DNA of 64,000 nt from Lachnoclostridium sp. Marseille-P6806 (GTDB taxonomy: Bacteria; Bacillota; Clostridia; Lachnospirales; Lachnospiraceae): positions 496,001-560,000 of the forward strand of contig NZ_LR130574.1 of NCBI RefSeq assembly GCF_900625025.1, written 5' to 3'. Positions 17,938 to 27,056 of this stretch are shown here, one piece after another. Below the pieces are notes generated by a model. That model ran no database searches. It was not told the DNA's origin and saw only the letters and a program-made list of their open reading frames with translations. Made by a program: the position numbers and the translations under genes. How positions within the stretch are numbered: position 1 is the first letter of the stretch; each line of letters starts with the position of its first letter.

Positions 17938-19140
17938 TCAGCTCTCCGCCATCTCCGGATACCGTTCCCGCACAAAGCGCTCAATGACGGGGAGTGCTCT
18001 CATGACCTTTTCCGTTTCCACACAGTAGGCAATGCGGAAATACCCCGGCGCGCCGAAGCCGTCCGCCGGCACGAACACAAGATCGTAGTCCAGCGCTTTC
18101 CGGCAGAATGCCGCCGCATCTTTCTCCGGCGCTCTCGGAAGCATGTAAAACGTCCCCCCGGGGCGCGGTACCTCAAAGCCGAGGCGCGTGAGCGTCTCAT
18201 ACAGAAGCTTCATATTTGTCTCATAGACCGAAAGCTCCGCCGTTTCCCCGCAGCACCGCCCCATGACACGCATCATGAGCGAGGACGGGCAGTTGTGTCC
18301 TATGCCGCGGCTGATCTGTCCCATCATCGGCACCAGAAGCTCCGCCATCTCGCAGGCCGGATTCACCGCCACGTAGCCGATGCGCTCTCCGGGCGCCGAG
18401 AGCGACTTGGAGAACGAGTAGCAGGTCAGCGTATTGTCATAGAAGCCCGCCGTATAGGGCAGCGTTTTTCCGTCGAACACGATCTCCCGGTACGGCTCGT
18501 CGGAAATCAGAAACAGCGGATGTCCGCACTCCTTTTCCTTACGGACAAGCAGTTCGGACAGACGGCGCAGCGCCTCCTCCGAATATACCGCGCCGGACGG
18601 ATTATTCGGTGTATTGATGAGCACCGCCGCCGTATTTTCTGTGATCATCTCCTCCAGCGCGTCAAAATTGATCTGAAAGTCCTCAAAACGCGGCGGTATC
18701 ACGCGGAGCTTTGCCCCTGCCCCCGTGATATAGGGAACATACTCCGGAAAGAACGGCGCCGGGACAAGAATTTCATCCCCGGGCTGCGAAACCGCCCGCA
18801 GCGCATGGGCAATGGCGCCGGCCGCTCCCGAGGTCGGGAAGATGTGCTCTCCCGTATAGCACGTCCCGAAGCGCCGGTTCAAAGACGCCGCGATCTGCTC
18901 TTTGACCTCCGGAATTCCGAGGCTCGGACTGTACCCGTGAAGGGCGAGAGGAGAAAGCTCATGCAGCAGCTCTTCGCAGACCTCACGGAAGCTCTCCGGC
19001 GGCGGAACCGACGGGTTCCCCAGACTGAAATCGAACACATTTTCATCGCCGATTTCCTTTCCCAGCGCCGCCGCGAGCTCCGACAAGTCCCGGATCACCG
19101 AGCGGTGTCTCAGCATCGCGAGATAATTCTGATTGATCAT
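17938..19140 (-). CDS. Pyridoxal phosphate-dependent aminotransferase, class I/II
   Basis: 400 residues from ATG 19140, chosen for GGGGAGG seven bases upstream. Fold-type I motifs: NPSGAVYSEE, SDEPYREIVF and the PLP lysine in YSFSKSLSAPGERIGY. Related to aspartate/aromatic-type aminotransferases, but the substrate cannot be set. It follows manA in the same direction. Confidence 0.9.
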   Translation of the reverse strand: MINQNYLAMLRHRSVIRDLSELAAALGKEIGDENVFDFSLGNPSVPPPESFREVCEELLHELSPLALHGYSPSLGIPEVKEQIAASLNRRFGTCYTGEHIFPTSGAAGAIAHALRAVSQPGDEILVPAPFFPEYVPYITGAGAKLRVIPPRFEDFQINFDALEEMITENTAAVLINTPNNPSGAVYSEEALRRLSELLVRKEKECGHPLFLISDEPYREIVFDGKTLPYTAGFYDNTLTCYSFSKSLSAPGERIGYVAVNPACEMAELLVPMMGQISRGIGHNCPSSLMMRVMGRCCGETAELSVYETNMKLLYETLTRLGFEVPRPGGTFYMLPRAPEKDAAAFCRKALDYDLVFVPADGFGAPGYFRIAYCVETEKVMRALPVIERFVRERYPEMAES

Positions 19141-19174
19141 GGCCATCCTCCCCGCCAAAGCGCCCCGCGCTCTC

Positions 19175-20203
19175 TCAGATCACCGGCCCTGCCACAATGA
19201 CATCCATGCGTCCCTCGAACACGGCGCCCTCCTCCGGCGCGCCGCCGACAGACGCCGGAAGCAGGAAGCTGTCTCCTTTTTTCAGGGGAAAACGGCTCCC
19301 CTGCGGTGCGCTGCTGTTTTTTATTATAAGGCTTCCTCCCCCGTCCGTCACGGTGCAGATCCGGAACCACCGGTCCGCCGGGAGCTCGGCGCTGTCAGAC
19401 ACCGGCAGGCGGGACACATAGTAAAACCGGCAGCGCACCAGCTCCGTAAGACGCCCCGCCGGCAGCGCGTCCGTGTGCCGTACCAGCTTCTCCGGCTCCC
19501 TCGCGGGGACCCCAGACACCTCGATGCTCTGCCGGATATGGAGCTCCCGCGGGCGGCCGTCCTGCAGGCGGTCATAGTCGTAGACGCGGTAGGTCACATC
19601 GCTGCTCTGCTGCGTCTCCAACAGCATGACGCCCGCCGTGATGGCGTGAATCGTCCCCGGCTCAAGCTGGATAAAATCGCCTCTTCGGACAGGAACGCGG
19701 CGCAGGAGGCTGTCCCAGCGCTTTTCCGCGATCATACCGGCAAACTCCTCCCGGCTCTTCGCCGTGTGCCCGAGAACAAGCGTGCAGTCCTCCGGGCAGT
19801 CGAGAATATACCAGCACTCCGTTTTACCCCGCGCGCCGTTCTCGTGCTCCGCGGCATACGCATCGTCCGGATGCACCTGAATGCTCAGGTCCTCTCTCGC
19901 ATCGATAATCTTCGTAAGGAAAGGATATCCCGCCGCGCGATACTCCTCCGGGAGAGGGCCGAAAAATTCCGGCACGTCACGCCACAGCTCCGCGAGCGTT
20001 CTGCCTGCCGCCGCGCCGTTTACCGCGACCGATTCCCGCCCCGGATAGGCACTGACCGCCCAGCATTCACCGACGTGTCCCTCCGGAATGGCGAAGCCGA
20101 ATTCCTCCGCAAGGCGCCGCCCGCCCCATATATTTTGCTGGAAATACGGCCGAAGAAATATCGGCTCCGCCGCCTCACTGTTCCCGCTTCTGTTCATGCT
20201 CAT
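19175..20203 (-). CDS. manA: Mannose-6-phosphate isomerase, class I
   Basis: Zinc enzyme that converts mannose 6-phosphate to fructose 6-phosphate. 342 residues. Zinc ligands lie in [19 protein letters not shown] and [12 protein letters not shown]. The short Bacillus-type form. Its ATG overlaps the GH130 stop (ATGA). It completes the route from mannose 1-phosphate made by the GH130 enzyme; a phosphomannomutase would be needed from elsewhere. Confidence 0.94.
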   Translation of the reverse strand: MSMNRSGNSEAAEPIFLRPYFQQNIWGGRRLAEEFGFAIPEGHVGECWAVSAYPGRESVAVNGAAAGRTLAELWRDVPEFFGPLPEEYRAAGYPFLTKIIDAREDLSIQVHPDDAYAAEHENGARGKTECWYILDCPEDCTLVLGHTAKSREEFAGMIAEKRWDSLLRRVPVRRGDFIQLEPGTIHAITAGVMLLETQQSSDVTYRVYDYDRLQDGRPRELHIRQSIEVSGVPAREPEKLVRHTDALPAGRLTELVRCRFYYVSRLPVSDSAELPADRWFRICTVTDGGGSLIIKNSSAPQGSRFPLKKGDSFLLPASVGGAPEEGAVFEGRMDVIVAGPVI

Positions 20204-21414
20204 TCTTCCTCTGTTCTGCGCGCCGTACTCCCCGGTGCCGGCCGCAGCCGGGCTCCTGCCTTTTCCATATACTCCAGATTCCGCCGAATCAGCTCACAGC
20301 GCTGCCGCACGCACAGAACGCTCCGCCCCGGGTCGGCGGGAGTCTCGAAAACATAGTCCGTAAGCTTATCCAGCGTTGTCACCGCCACGTGTACGCGAGT
20401 GTCACTGGACGCGTAATAGAGCAGGACTTCACCATTTTCCTTTACAATCGCGCCGTTGGAAAATACGACGTTGGAGACATCCCCGACACGCTCCGCGCCT
20501 CGGGGGCCGATAAGAAGTCCCGATGGTTCCGCAATGACACGGGACGGATCCTCAAGCGCCGTCGCGTAGGCATAGATCACGTAGCGCAGTCCCGCCGCTG
20601 TATTGCGGACGCCATGCGCAATGTGAATCCATCCCCGCTCCGTGCGGATCGGAACGCTGCACTCGCCATTCTTCGCCTCGGTGATCTGGTGATATTTCCG
20701 ACGGCTCAGAATGTTCTCCTCATCAATCACCGCATGTGTGATATCCTCACAGAGTCCCAGCCCGATGCCGCCCCCGGAGCCGGTATCGAGAAAACTGTCC
20801 ATCGGCCGGGTGTAGAACGCATATTTTCCGTCTATAAATTCCGGATGCAGCACGACATTGCGCTGCTGCGGGGAACGCTTCGTGATGAGATTGGGGAGAC
20901 GTTCCCACGTCTTCAGGTCTTTCGTCCGCACAATGCCGGCCGCCGCCACCGCAGCCGAGAGCTCCGGCGCCCCCGTATCCTTGCTTTCGGAGCAGAATAC
21001 GCCATAAATCCACCCATCCTCATGCTTCGTGAGACGGATATCGTAGACATTGGTTTCCTCCGGGCAGCTGTCCTCAAGGACCACCGGATAATCCCAGAAG
21101 CGGAACCCGTCGATACCATTGTCCGACTCCGCCACGCCGAAAAAGGATTTGCGGTCGTTCCCCTCGATCCGCGCTATAAGGTAATACTTCCCGTTCAGCC
21201 CGATCGCACCGGAATTCAGCACGGCGTTAACTCCGAGACGCTCCATGAAATGCGGATTCGTCTCGGGATTCATGTCGTAGCGCCAGAACAGGGGAATCAT
21301 TTCCCTGGTCAGCACCGGATTCACATAGCGCTCATAGATTCCATTATAAAACGTATCGTCAGGACGGTTCCTGCGGTTCAGCAATGCATCCAGCCGCGCC
21401 GCTGCACAGCTCAC
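20200..21414 (-). CDS. GH130 4-O-beta-D-mannosyl-D-glucose phosphorylase
   Basis: 404 residues from the GTG at 21414, which overlaps the epimerase stop (GTGA). Subfamily GH130_1 features: [28 protein letters not shown] in two parts, [14 protein letters not shown], and [14 protein letters not shown] containing the proposed catalytic Asp. It phosphorolyses mannosyl-glucose to mannose 1-phosphate and glucose. Adjacency to a cellobiose 2-epimerase, which makes mannosyl-glucose from mannobiose, supports this over other GH130 specificities. Cytoplasmic, with no signal peptide. Confidence 0.9.
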   Translation of the reverse strand: MSCAAARLDALLNRRNRPDDTFYNGIYERYVNPVLTREMIPLFWRYDMNPETNPHFMERLGVNAVLNSGAIGLNGKYYLIARIEGNDRKSFFGVAESDNGIDGFRFWDYPVVLEDSCPEETNVYDIRLTKHEDGWIYGVFCSESKDTGAPELSAAVAAAGIVRTKDLKTWERLPNLITKRSPQQRNVVLHPEFIDGKYAFYTRPMDSFLDTGSGGGIGLGLCEDITHAVIDEENILSRRKYHQITEAKNGECSVPIRTERGWIHIAHGVRNTAAGLRYVIYAYATALEDPSRVIAEPSGLLIGPRGAERVGDVSNVVFSNGAIVKENGEVLLYYASSDTRVHVAVTTLDKLTDYVFETPADPGRSVLCVRQRCELIRRNLEYMEKAGARLRPAPGSTARRTEEE

Positions 21415-22598
21415 TGTTCCGCGCCAAGCCTCCGCATTACTTCGAGGCACATCCGCCCGTTGTGATACGGGCATTTCCACGGCTCCACAACCGGCCTGCC
21501 CTGTATGGGCTTCCCCTCCTTTGTCACCTCCCAGAACCACTCGGCACCTTCTCTCGGATCCGCTACATGGTCACGGATAAATTCCCATGTTGAAACCGCC
21601 GCCTGCCAATATTCCTCCCTCTCCGGATGCTTCTGCGCGGCGTTGAGAAAGCCCAGCACCGTCTCGGCCTGCACCCACCACACACGGTTTTCCTTTACCA
21701 CTCCCCTCTCGCACTCCGCCGGAAGCGAATGGCCGTCATAGGCGGCGGCAAGAAGATTGTCCGCCATGGCGTCTGTGAGCGGCGCGATCTGCGCCTTGAG
21801 CTCCGGTTCCGCAAGAACCTCGAGCCCCCTGTCGAGAAGCCAGCTCGTCTCAATATCGTGCCCATAGGAATAGAGATCAAGCAGGGAGTGGAAGCAGCTG
21901 TCAAAAAACACCTCCTGCCGCCGCTTCTCCGGATTCCAGATCTTTTCCGCAAAATCACGGAGAATGTTCACAAGCCGCTCCTTTACCGGCTCCGATTTCG
22001 ATACGCGGTACAGATTCGTATACGCCTCGAACACATGAAGAAGCGTATTCATCGTCCGATCCGCCACAACGTCGTTCTCCGACAGCTTATCGTTGACGGC
22101 CGGCCGGAACCGGAGATCCAGCGCCTCGAGGTATCCGATTTCGTCCCTCATCCGGCTTTCAATGAGCTGAAACTGCGTCATTGCCAGGTCCAGCGCTTTC
22201 GGGTCGCCGGACGCTTCATAGTATTCTGAGAGCGCATAAATCGAAAAAGCCTGATTATACGTATGCTTTGTCGTATCGAGAGGATCTCCGGCAAAAGTCA
22301 CCGACCAGTATACCCCGCCATGCTCCGTGTCAAAGCAGTGCTCCCTCATAAAACGGAACGCATGCTCCGCCTCGTGAAGCAGCTCCGGATCTCCGAGCTC
22401 CAGAAAGCAGCGGGAAAAAAACCACACAATGCGGCTGTTCAGAATACAGCCCTTTTCCGCCTCCCGGTTCACATGGAGATCGTAATCCACATAGCCGTAA
22501 TACCCGCCGTATATATCGTCGCGCAGACGCCTCCAAAACGGGATAATCCGCTCTCTCAGATGCGCGGAAGCCTCCTGTGCAAGCTGTTTTTTTGTCAT
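21411..22598 (-). CDS. Cellobiose 2-epimerase (AGE family)
   Basis: 395 residues from ATG 22598 with GAGGAGG upstream. (alpha/alpha)6-barrel of the N-acylglucosamine 2-epimerase family. The catalytic histidines are in [29 protein letters not shown] and [14 protein letters not shown], the pattern of cellobiose epimerases. It epimerises the reducing end of beta-1,4-mannobiose to mannosyl-glucose, the substrate of the next gene product. It follows the LacI regulator in one transcription unit. Confidence 0.92.
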   Translation of the reverse strand: MTKKQLAQEASAHLRERIIPFWRRLRDDIYGGYYGYVDYDLHVNREAEKGCILNSRIVWFFSRCFLELGDPELLHEAEHAFRFMREHCFDTEHGGVYWSVTFAGDPLDTTKHTYNQAFSIYALSEYYEASGDPKALDLAMTQFQLIESRMRDEIGYLEALDLRFRPAVNDKLSENDVVADRTMNTLLHVFEAYTNLYRVSKSEPVKERLVNILRDFAEKIWNPEKRRQEVFFDSCFHSLLDLYSYGHDIETSWLLDRGLEVLAEPELKAQIAPLTDAMADNLLAAAYDGHSLPAECERGVVKENRVWWVQAETVLGFLNAAQKHPEREEYWQAAVSTWEFIRDHVADPREGAEWFWEVTKEGKPIQGRPVVEPWKCPYHNGRMCLEVMRRLGAEQ

Positions 22599-22642
22599 TC
22601 TGACCTCCTCTGTGCCATATGTCCTCTGCGGAGCCCGCGGCG

Positions 22643-23683
22643 TCACGCCCGTGTCTCCATGATGTCCCGAACCGAATCACCCTCGATCAGCCGTCCCGCG
22701 ATAATGGAAACGCCTTTCTTATAATATTCTCCGGCGATCTTTTGACGGAGAATATATAGTGCCCGCCCGGTCATTTCTTTCATGTCCACCTCATAGGTTG
22801 TGAGTGCGATATCACAGAGTCCGGGATAGAGGTAATGATCGAAGCCGACAACCGAGACATCCTCCGGAACGCGGTATCCCTGCTCCCCGAGGAGTCCGAT
22901 CAGTTTCGCCGCCGTCCGGTCACAGTTGCAGACAAAGCCCGTCGGCATGTCCGCCGGGGCCGGGAGCCGGAGCACATAGTCCTCCGTGAGACCATCCTCC
23001 AGATTCCGATCGTCGATCACCTGTCTTGCCGGATCCACCGGGAGACGATATTCCGACATCGCCCGGCAAAAGCCGAAATACCTGTCCGTTATGCTCTCCG
23101 TACTCCCAACCGTCCCCACATAGCAAAGCTTCCGGTGTCCCCTTTCCAGAAGAAAACGAGTCATCCGATACATCCCGTAGTAATTATCCGTAATGACGCA
23201 GTCCAGCTCGCGGGCGCCGCCCGTGCCGTCAAGACAGACCGTCGGGACATCCGTTTTTTCCGTGAGCGCCCGCAGGTAATCCTCCCGTACCGGTCCGATT
23301 ACAATGAAGCCGTCGACGCGCCGCTCTGCCGCCAGCGTCGGAAGACCGCCGCTCTCCTCCTGCTCCCGCGCAATCATCTCGAGACTCGTAAGGCACCCTT
23401 TCTGCAGTGCTCTCGCCGTCAGCTCCTGATACATTTTCCAGTAGAAAGAAGCCTGCCTGTCCTCATAGCGCGCTGCAATCAGAACCCCGATCACACATTG
23501 TCTTTCCCGCTGCATCCGTCGGACCGCGGAGGGCTGACGATACCCGAGTTCATCCGCCTTTGCCTGTATGAGGGCGCGCAGCTCCTCGCTTACGCCTTTC
23601 TTCCCGGAAAGCGCCTTGGAAACTGTGACGGCACTCACCCCCATCATGGCCGCTATGTCTGAGAGCCTCACCGATTTGCTCAC
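22643..23683 (-). CDS. LacI family transcriptional regulator
   Basis: 346 residues from GTG 23683 (GGAGGG upstream). The N-terminal helix-turn-helix VRLSDIAAMMGVSAVTVSKAL and the hinge region are clear. The effector domain is periplasmic-binding-protein-like, with FVCNCDRTAAKLIGLL and VSVVGFDHYLYPG. It sits between the alpha-galactosidase and the epimerase, so probably controls this sugar operon in response to a manno- or galacto-saccharide (inference). Confidence 0.92.
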   Translation of the reverse strand: MSKSVRLSDIAAMMGVSAVTVSKALSGKKGVSEELRALIQAKADELGYRQPSAVRRMQRERQCVIGVLIAARYEDRQASFYWKMYQELTARALQKGCLTSLEMIAREQEESGGLPTLAAERRVDGFIVIGPVREDYLRALTEKTDVPTVCLDGTGGARELDCVITDNYYGMYRMTRFLLERGHRKLCYVGTVGSTESITDRYFGFCRAMSEYRLPVDPARQVIDDRNLEDGLTEDYVLRLPAPADMPTGFVCNCDRTAAKLIGLLGEQGYRVPEDVSVVGFDHYLYPGLCDIALTTYEVDMKEMTGRALYILRQKIAGEYYKKGVSIIAGRLIEGDSVRDIMETRA

Positions 23684-23753
23684 GTTTCCCTCCCCCTGTC
23701 GTCCCGACGGCTCTGTGCAGCGAAGCAAAAACAATGTCTCCCGCGGCGGTTCT

Positions 23754-25949
23754 TCATACGGCGGACGTGCGGCGGATCTCAAACAGACGCGCCATCACCG
23801 GCTCACCAAAGCGCACCGTCAGCACACCGGAGGACGGCGCAAAAGAGAAGTCCGCGTGCTCCCGCAGAGCCTTCGCGGGATAGCGGAGCGAGACCTCCCA
23901 TCCGCGTCGTCCGTGCTCGGACTCCTCCTCCCACAGGCCGCTCAGAGGAATTTCGCAGAAGTCACTCCCCGCGCCGGCGTCAGGCGTGCCCCTCCGCCAC
24001 ACGGCGAGATAAGCGCGCTCCTTCGTCCGGATCGCCAGCGCAGCCCACGGTTCCCGCGTATGCGCGAGCCCGAGAGGCCAGTATGGCGTGGAAATCCGGA
24101 TATCTCCCCGTATCTCCTTGTACACGGAAATTCCCTCCCGTACCAGCGCAAAGCGCTCCGGGGAGAGCTCCGCCAGGTGCCCGCTCTGATGAATGCGGCA
24201 CAGGAGCGCGTTCACCATATTAAACACCGCCTCCTCCGGGTCGCCGTCCCGGAGCGGATAGGACCAGACGGCCGCCTGCTCGCTCGTGAGCGCGCTCGGC
24301 ACATTCGCCGCGATCGTGGAATACTGCACATAATCCTCCTGATCGCTGGTGGACTGAATGCTGTACCGGGACAGCATCGCGTAGTCCATGCGCAGGCCGC
24401 CGCTCGAACAGTTCTCTATGACGAGATCGGGATATTTCCGGAAGATCGTGTCAAGCCACGCAAGATACGCCCGCTCATGCTGCAGGAGCCCGTCGCCCGC
24501 GCTGTCCGCCGCCGTTTCCGTTCCGATGCCCGGCTCGATATTATAGTCCATCTTAATGTAGCCGACGCCATACTCGTTCACGACACGATCCACCACCCCG
24601 GTCACCTGCCGTATCACCTCCGGATTGCGGAAATCCAGCTGATAACGGCTTCTGTCGAACACACGCTTTCCGTGACGCAGAAAAAACCAGTCGTCCGCCG
24701 CGCGCTCTGCAAGAGCGCAGCGAACCCCCATAACCTCGAGCTCCAGCCATACCCCCGGGATCATCCCCCGCGCGCGGATGTAATCCGTTACCTCGCGGAT
24801 GCCGTTCGGGAAACGCTCCCGGCACTCCTCCCATTCCCCGACGCTGCTCCACCATTCCCCCGGCGCATACCAACCGGCGTCGATGACGAAGTATTCCGCT
24901 CCCGCCTCTGCCGCCGCGTCGATGAGCGGAAGCTCCCTCTCCGTGGTCGGATCGCCGAAAAGACAGTTCATGTAATCGTTGAAAATGACGGGAAGCTTCC
25001 GGTTGTCCTCGTTCGGCCTGCGGATCCGCCTGCGGTAGCGGTCAAGCTCGCCCATCGCCTCGCTCACGTCCGCCGCTGAAACACCGACCGCTGCCGGAAC
25101 GGAGACGAAGCTCTCCCCGGGCGCGAGCGTTTTATAAAAATGCGACTGCTGCTCGGTCGGACCGCTGACGTTCAGAAAAAAATGATCGTTCTGCATCCCA
25201 TATTCATAATGCCATGAGCCGTTGTGCTCAATCTGAAATACCAGCCCGGTGTCCGCCTCCGTATTCTCGACATATCCCATCGGAAGATAATGCTTGGCCG
25301 ACCAGTTTCCCGTATTCGTAATTTCAACAACCTTGCTTGTGCGGCGAAAGACATGCGGCTGCGTCTGCGCAAGACCAAGCTCCGCAAAACGGTAGGACTG
25401 CCACGCAAGCTCATGCTGCCACGCATTGTGCGGAATATAGACACGAAGCTTGCTGTCCGCATCCTGCAGCCCCTCCTTTTCCAGCCCCAGATAGGAAAAG
25501 GAACCGAGATACTCCAGCGTCTGCGGCGCATCACTGAAATTAGTGAAGCGATTCACAAAGCGGGCGACCGAAAGGCCGTCGTAAAGCTGAATCGTCGTCA
25601 CCAGCTCCGCTCCCGTCGCGGTATGATGCCCGTCGCTCTCAAAGTCCGTCTGTGTAATGGTCAGCACGCGCCCCTGCTCGTTCCGGCTCTCTTTCAGTCC
25701 CGCAAACTTCATCATCACGCCCGGCACCGTTGCGACGTACTGCTGTCCCTGCTTTTCATACGGACGGTCATAACCGCTCAGATTGACCTGCGCAAACTGA
25801 TAGCCCTCACGGAAATAATGTGCCGGCTCCCCCTCCTCCGCCCGCGTGTAGGGCGCGGAGGAAAAATGCAGGAGACGGATCTGATCCTCGTCCGTCACGC
25901 CAAAGACCATGTGGAGCTTACCCTCCTGATAGGAATAACAGCGTTTCAT
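23754..25949 (-). CDS. Alpha-galactosidase, GH36
   Basis: 731 residues, normal for clostridial GH36 enzymes, without a signal peptide. The nucleophile Asp is in YIKMDYN near residue 465 and the acid/base Asp in NCSSGGLRMDY near 520. It hydrolyses alpha-1,6-galactosyl groups. With the epimerase and GH130 phosphorylase it suggests use of galactomanno-oligosaccharides in the cytoplasm, although raffinose-type sugars remain possible. The ribosome binding site GGTGA is the end of repeat copy B, and the stop of the repeat-encoded ORF lies six bases before this ATG. Confidence 0.94.
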   Translation of the reverse strand: MKRCYSYQEGKLHMVFGVTDEDQIRLLHFSSAPYTRAEEGEPAHYFREGYQFAQVNLSGYDRPYEKQGQQYVATVPGVMMKFAGLKESRNEQGRVLTITQTDFESDGHHTATGAELVTTIQLYDGLSVARFVNRFTNFSDAPQTLEYLGSFSYLGLEKEGLQDADSKLRVYIPHNAWQHELAWQSYRFAELGLAQTQPHVFRRTSKVVEITNTGNWSAKHYLPMGYVENTEADTGLVFQIEHNGSWHYEYGMQNDHFFLNVSGPTEQQSHFYKTLAPGESFVSVPAAVGVSAADVSEAMGELDRYRRRIRRPNEDNRKLPVIFNDYMNCLFGDPTTERELPLIDAAAEAGAEYFVIDAGWYAPGEWWSSVGEWEECRERFPNGIREVTDYIRARGMIPGVWLELEVMGVRCALAERAADDWFFLRHGKRVFDRSRYQLDFRNPEVIRQVTGVVDRVVNEYGVGYIKMDYNIEPGIGTETAADSAGDGLLQHERAYLAWLDTIFRKYPDLVIENCSSGGLRMDYAMLSRYSIQSTSDQEDYVQYSTIAANVPSALTSEQAAVWSYPLRDGDPEEAVFNMVNALLCRIHQSGHLAELSPERFALVREGISVYKEIRGDIRISTPYWPLGLAHTREPWAALAIRTKERAYLAVWRRGTPDAGAGSDFCEIPLSGLWEEESEHGRRGWEVSLRYPAKALREHADFSFAPSSGVLTVRFGEPVMARLFEIRRTSAV

Positions 25950-25955
25950 AAAAAA

Positions 25956-26177
25956 TCACCATGCCGAAGCACTTTGTGCGAGGCACGCGCCGCAATCACC
26001 CTGCGCCGGCGCGCAGGCTGTCGAGCCGCTCTGCGGCTCATGCCATCCCTCCACCTGACAGCATTTTTCGCTTGCTGAAAGGTCCGCGCAGGCGGTTTTG
26101 CGGCTGCGACGGGAGGCGATTTGGGCTTCGGCACAAATCGCCGTGTGAAAAATCATCGCATCGGCGTGATTTTTCAC
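25956..26177 (-). CDS. Repeat-encoded 73-residue ORF coupled to the alpha-galactosidase
   Basis: Starts with GTG at 26177, five bases after a GGAGGA, and ends with TGA inside the alpha-galactosidase ribosome binding site. The frame spans the whole dispersed repeat copy B. It is Ala/Cys-rich (begins VKNHADAMIFH, ends LAQSASAW) and has no recognised domain or signal peptide. A related N-terminal stretch occurs at 61865-62023. Whether it is translated for its product, for coupling, or is a by-product of the repeat is unknown. Confidence 0.4.
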   Translation of the reverse strand: MKNHADAMIFHTAICAEAQIASRRSRKTACADLSASEKCCQVEGWHEPQSGSTACAPAQGDCGACLAQSASAW

Positions 26178-26182
26178 ACTAA
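25958..26182 (-). repeat. Dispersed structured repeat, copy B (longest)
   Basis: About 225 bases in the leader of the alpha-galactosidase operon. In minus-strand order it has five clear inverted repeats: GTGTGAAAAATCA / TGATTTTTCACAC; GGCGATTTG / CAAATCGCC; GAGCCGC-AGA-GCGGCTC; CCTGCGC-GCCG-GCGCAGG; GCAC-AAA-GTGC. The terminal GCTTCGGCATGG merges with the Shine-Dalgarno. Parts recur at 659, 26183, 42329, 53632 and 61900. Confidence 0.85.
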
Positions 26183-26275
26183 TCCTCCATGCCGAAGCAT
26201 CTTTCAGTAAGACGCACACCGCCGGTACCTGCGCCGGTGCACTGTGCGCCGGGCCGTTCTGCGGCGCCGTCTTTT
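26183..26275 (-). repeat. Dispersed structured repeat, copy B' (tandem, 3' half)
   Basis: Directly upstream of copy B and in the same orientation. It retains GCCG-CAGAA-CGGC, an ACCGGCGCAGG segment, the hairpin GCGTCTT-ACTGA-AAGATGC and the terminal GCTTCGGCATGGAGGA. Here the GGAGGA serves the repeat-encoded ORF of copy B. It begins about 13 bases after the -10 box of the probable operon promoter. Confidence 0.7.
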
Positions 26276-26287
26276 CTGTCTGGCTAA

Positions 26288-26327
26288 ATTATAAACTAAT
26301 TTAATCTGATTTTCATTGGTTAAATTA
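26288..26327 (-). promoter_or_regulatory. Probable promoter and operator of the alpha-galactosidase operon
   Basis: Minus strand: a consensus -10 TATAAT at 26293-26288, with a poor -35 (ATGAAA) 17 bases upstream. An inverted repeat TAATTTAA-N15-TTAAATTA (26297-26304 and 26320-26327) overlaps the -35 and spacer. That is a plausible repressor site, perhaps for the LacI protein of the operon, though it lacks the CG-centred LacI-family core. Confidence 0.5.
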
Positions 26328-26496
26328 ATCTATTCTGCAATTTCCCACAAATTTCTCAACCCGTATGTATGAACACATTCCCCTCATACATCCCATCATA
26401 CGGCCGCGCATTTCACTTGCGGAGCGGCACCGCGTCATGCTATATATTATGGACGGACACACCCTTTCCGTCCTTTTATCCCTACGGAGGTTCCGC

Positions 26497-26937
26497 ATGA
26501 AAGCTCTTTTGGTTTCTCTTATCGCCGTTGCTCTCCTGATCGCCGCGGTCATCTTTTTCATTCTCGTCCGGGGCAGTGCAGACGGGGCCGTCTCCATCGC
26601 CCGTGAAAATGCCGCGGACGCCGCCGGATACCGGACAATTTCTCAGGAAGAGGCCAAGGAGATTCTCGATTCCGACGAGGACTATATTCTCCTCGATGTC
26701 CGGACGCAGGAGGAATACGATGAAAAGCATATCCCGGGCGCGATTCTGATTCCCAATGAAACCATCGGAACCGTCCCGCCGGAGGAGCTTCCCGATCTGA
26801 ACCAGAAGATTCTGGTATACTGCCGCTCCGGGAACCGCTCCCGGCAGGCCGCGGAAAAGCTGGCCGCCATGGGCTATACGGAAATTCTCGATTTCGGCGG
26901 CATCAACAGCTGGCCGTATGATACGACAACAGAATGA
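26497..26937 (+). CDS. Membrane-anchored rhodanese-like protein
   Basis: 146 residues from ATG 26497 (ACGGAGG upstream). One N-terminal transmembrane segment (residues 3-25) is followed by a rhodanese domain (about 45-143) facing outward. The active-site loop CRSGNRS has the catalytic Cys at 109, and DVRTQEEYDEKHIPGA is the family signature. Sulfurtransferase activity is likely; the partner is unknown. Monocistronic, with a terminator behind it. Confidence 0.88.
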   Translation: MKALLVSLIAVALLIAAVIFFILVRGSADGAVSIARENAADAAGYRTISQEEAKEILDSDEDYILLDVRTQEEYDEKHIPGAILIPNETIGTVPPEELPDLNQKILVYCRSGNRSRQAAEKLAAMGYTEILDFGGINSWPYDTTTE

Positions 26938-26955
26938 GAGGATCAAACCGGACGG

Positions 26956-27003
26956 CACAGAGCCGTCGGCAGTAAATTTCACTGTCGGCGGCTCTGCTTT
27001 TTC
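26956..27003. terminator. Terminator between the rhodanese gene and glpK
   Basis: Long stem CAGAGCCG...CACTG with matching CAGTG...CGGCTCTG arms, then TTTTT on the plus strand. It lies between convergent genes. Just beyond it two similar 15-base stretches (CCTATACCACAGGAT and CCTTACACCACAGAAT, about 27011-27050) form a short direct repeat. Confidence 0.8.
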
Positions 27004-27056
27004 ATTCTTACCTATACCACAGGATGTCTCCCCTTACACCACAGAATATCTATCCT

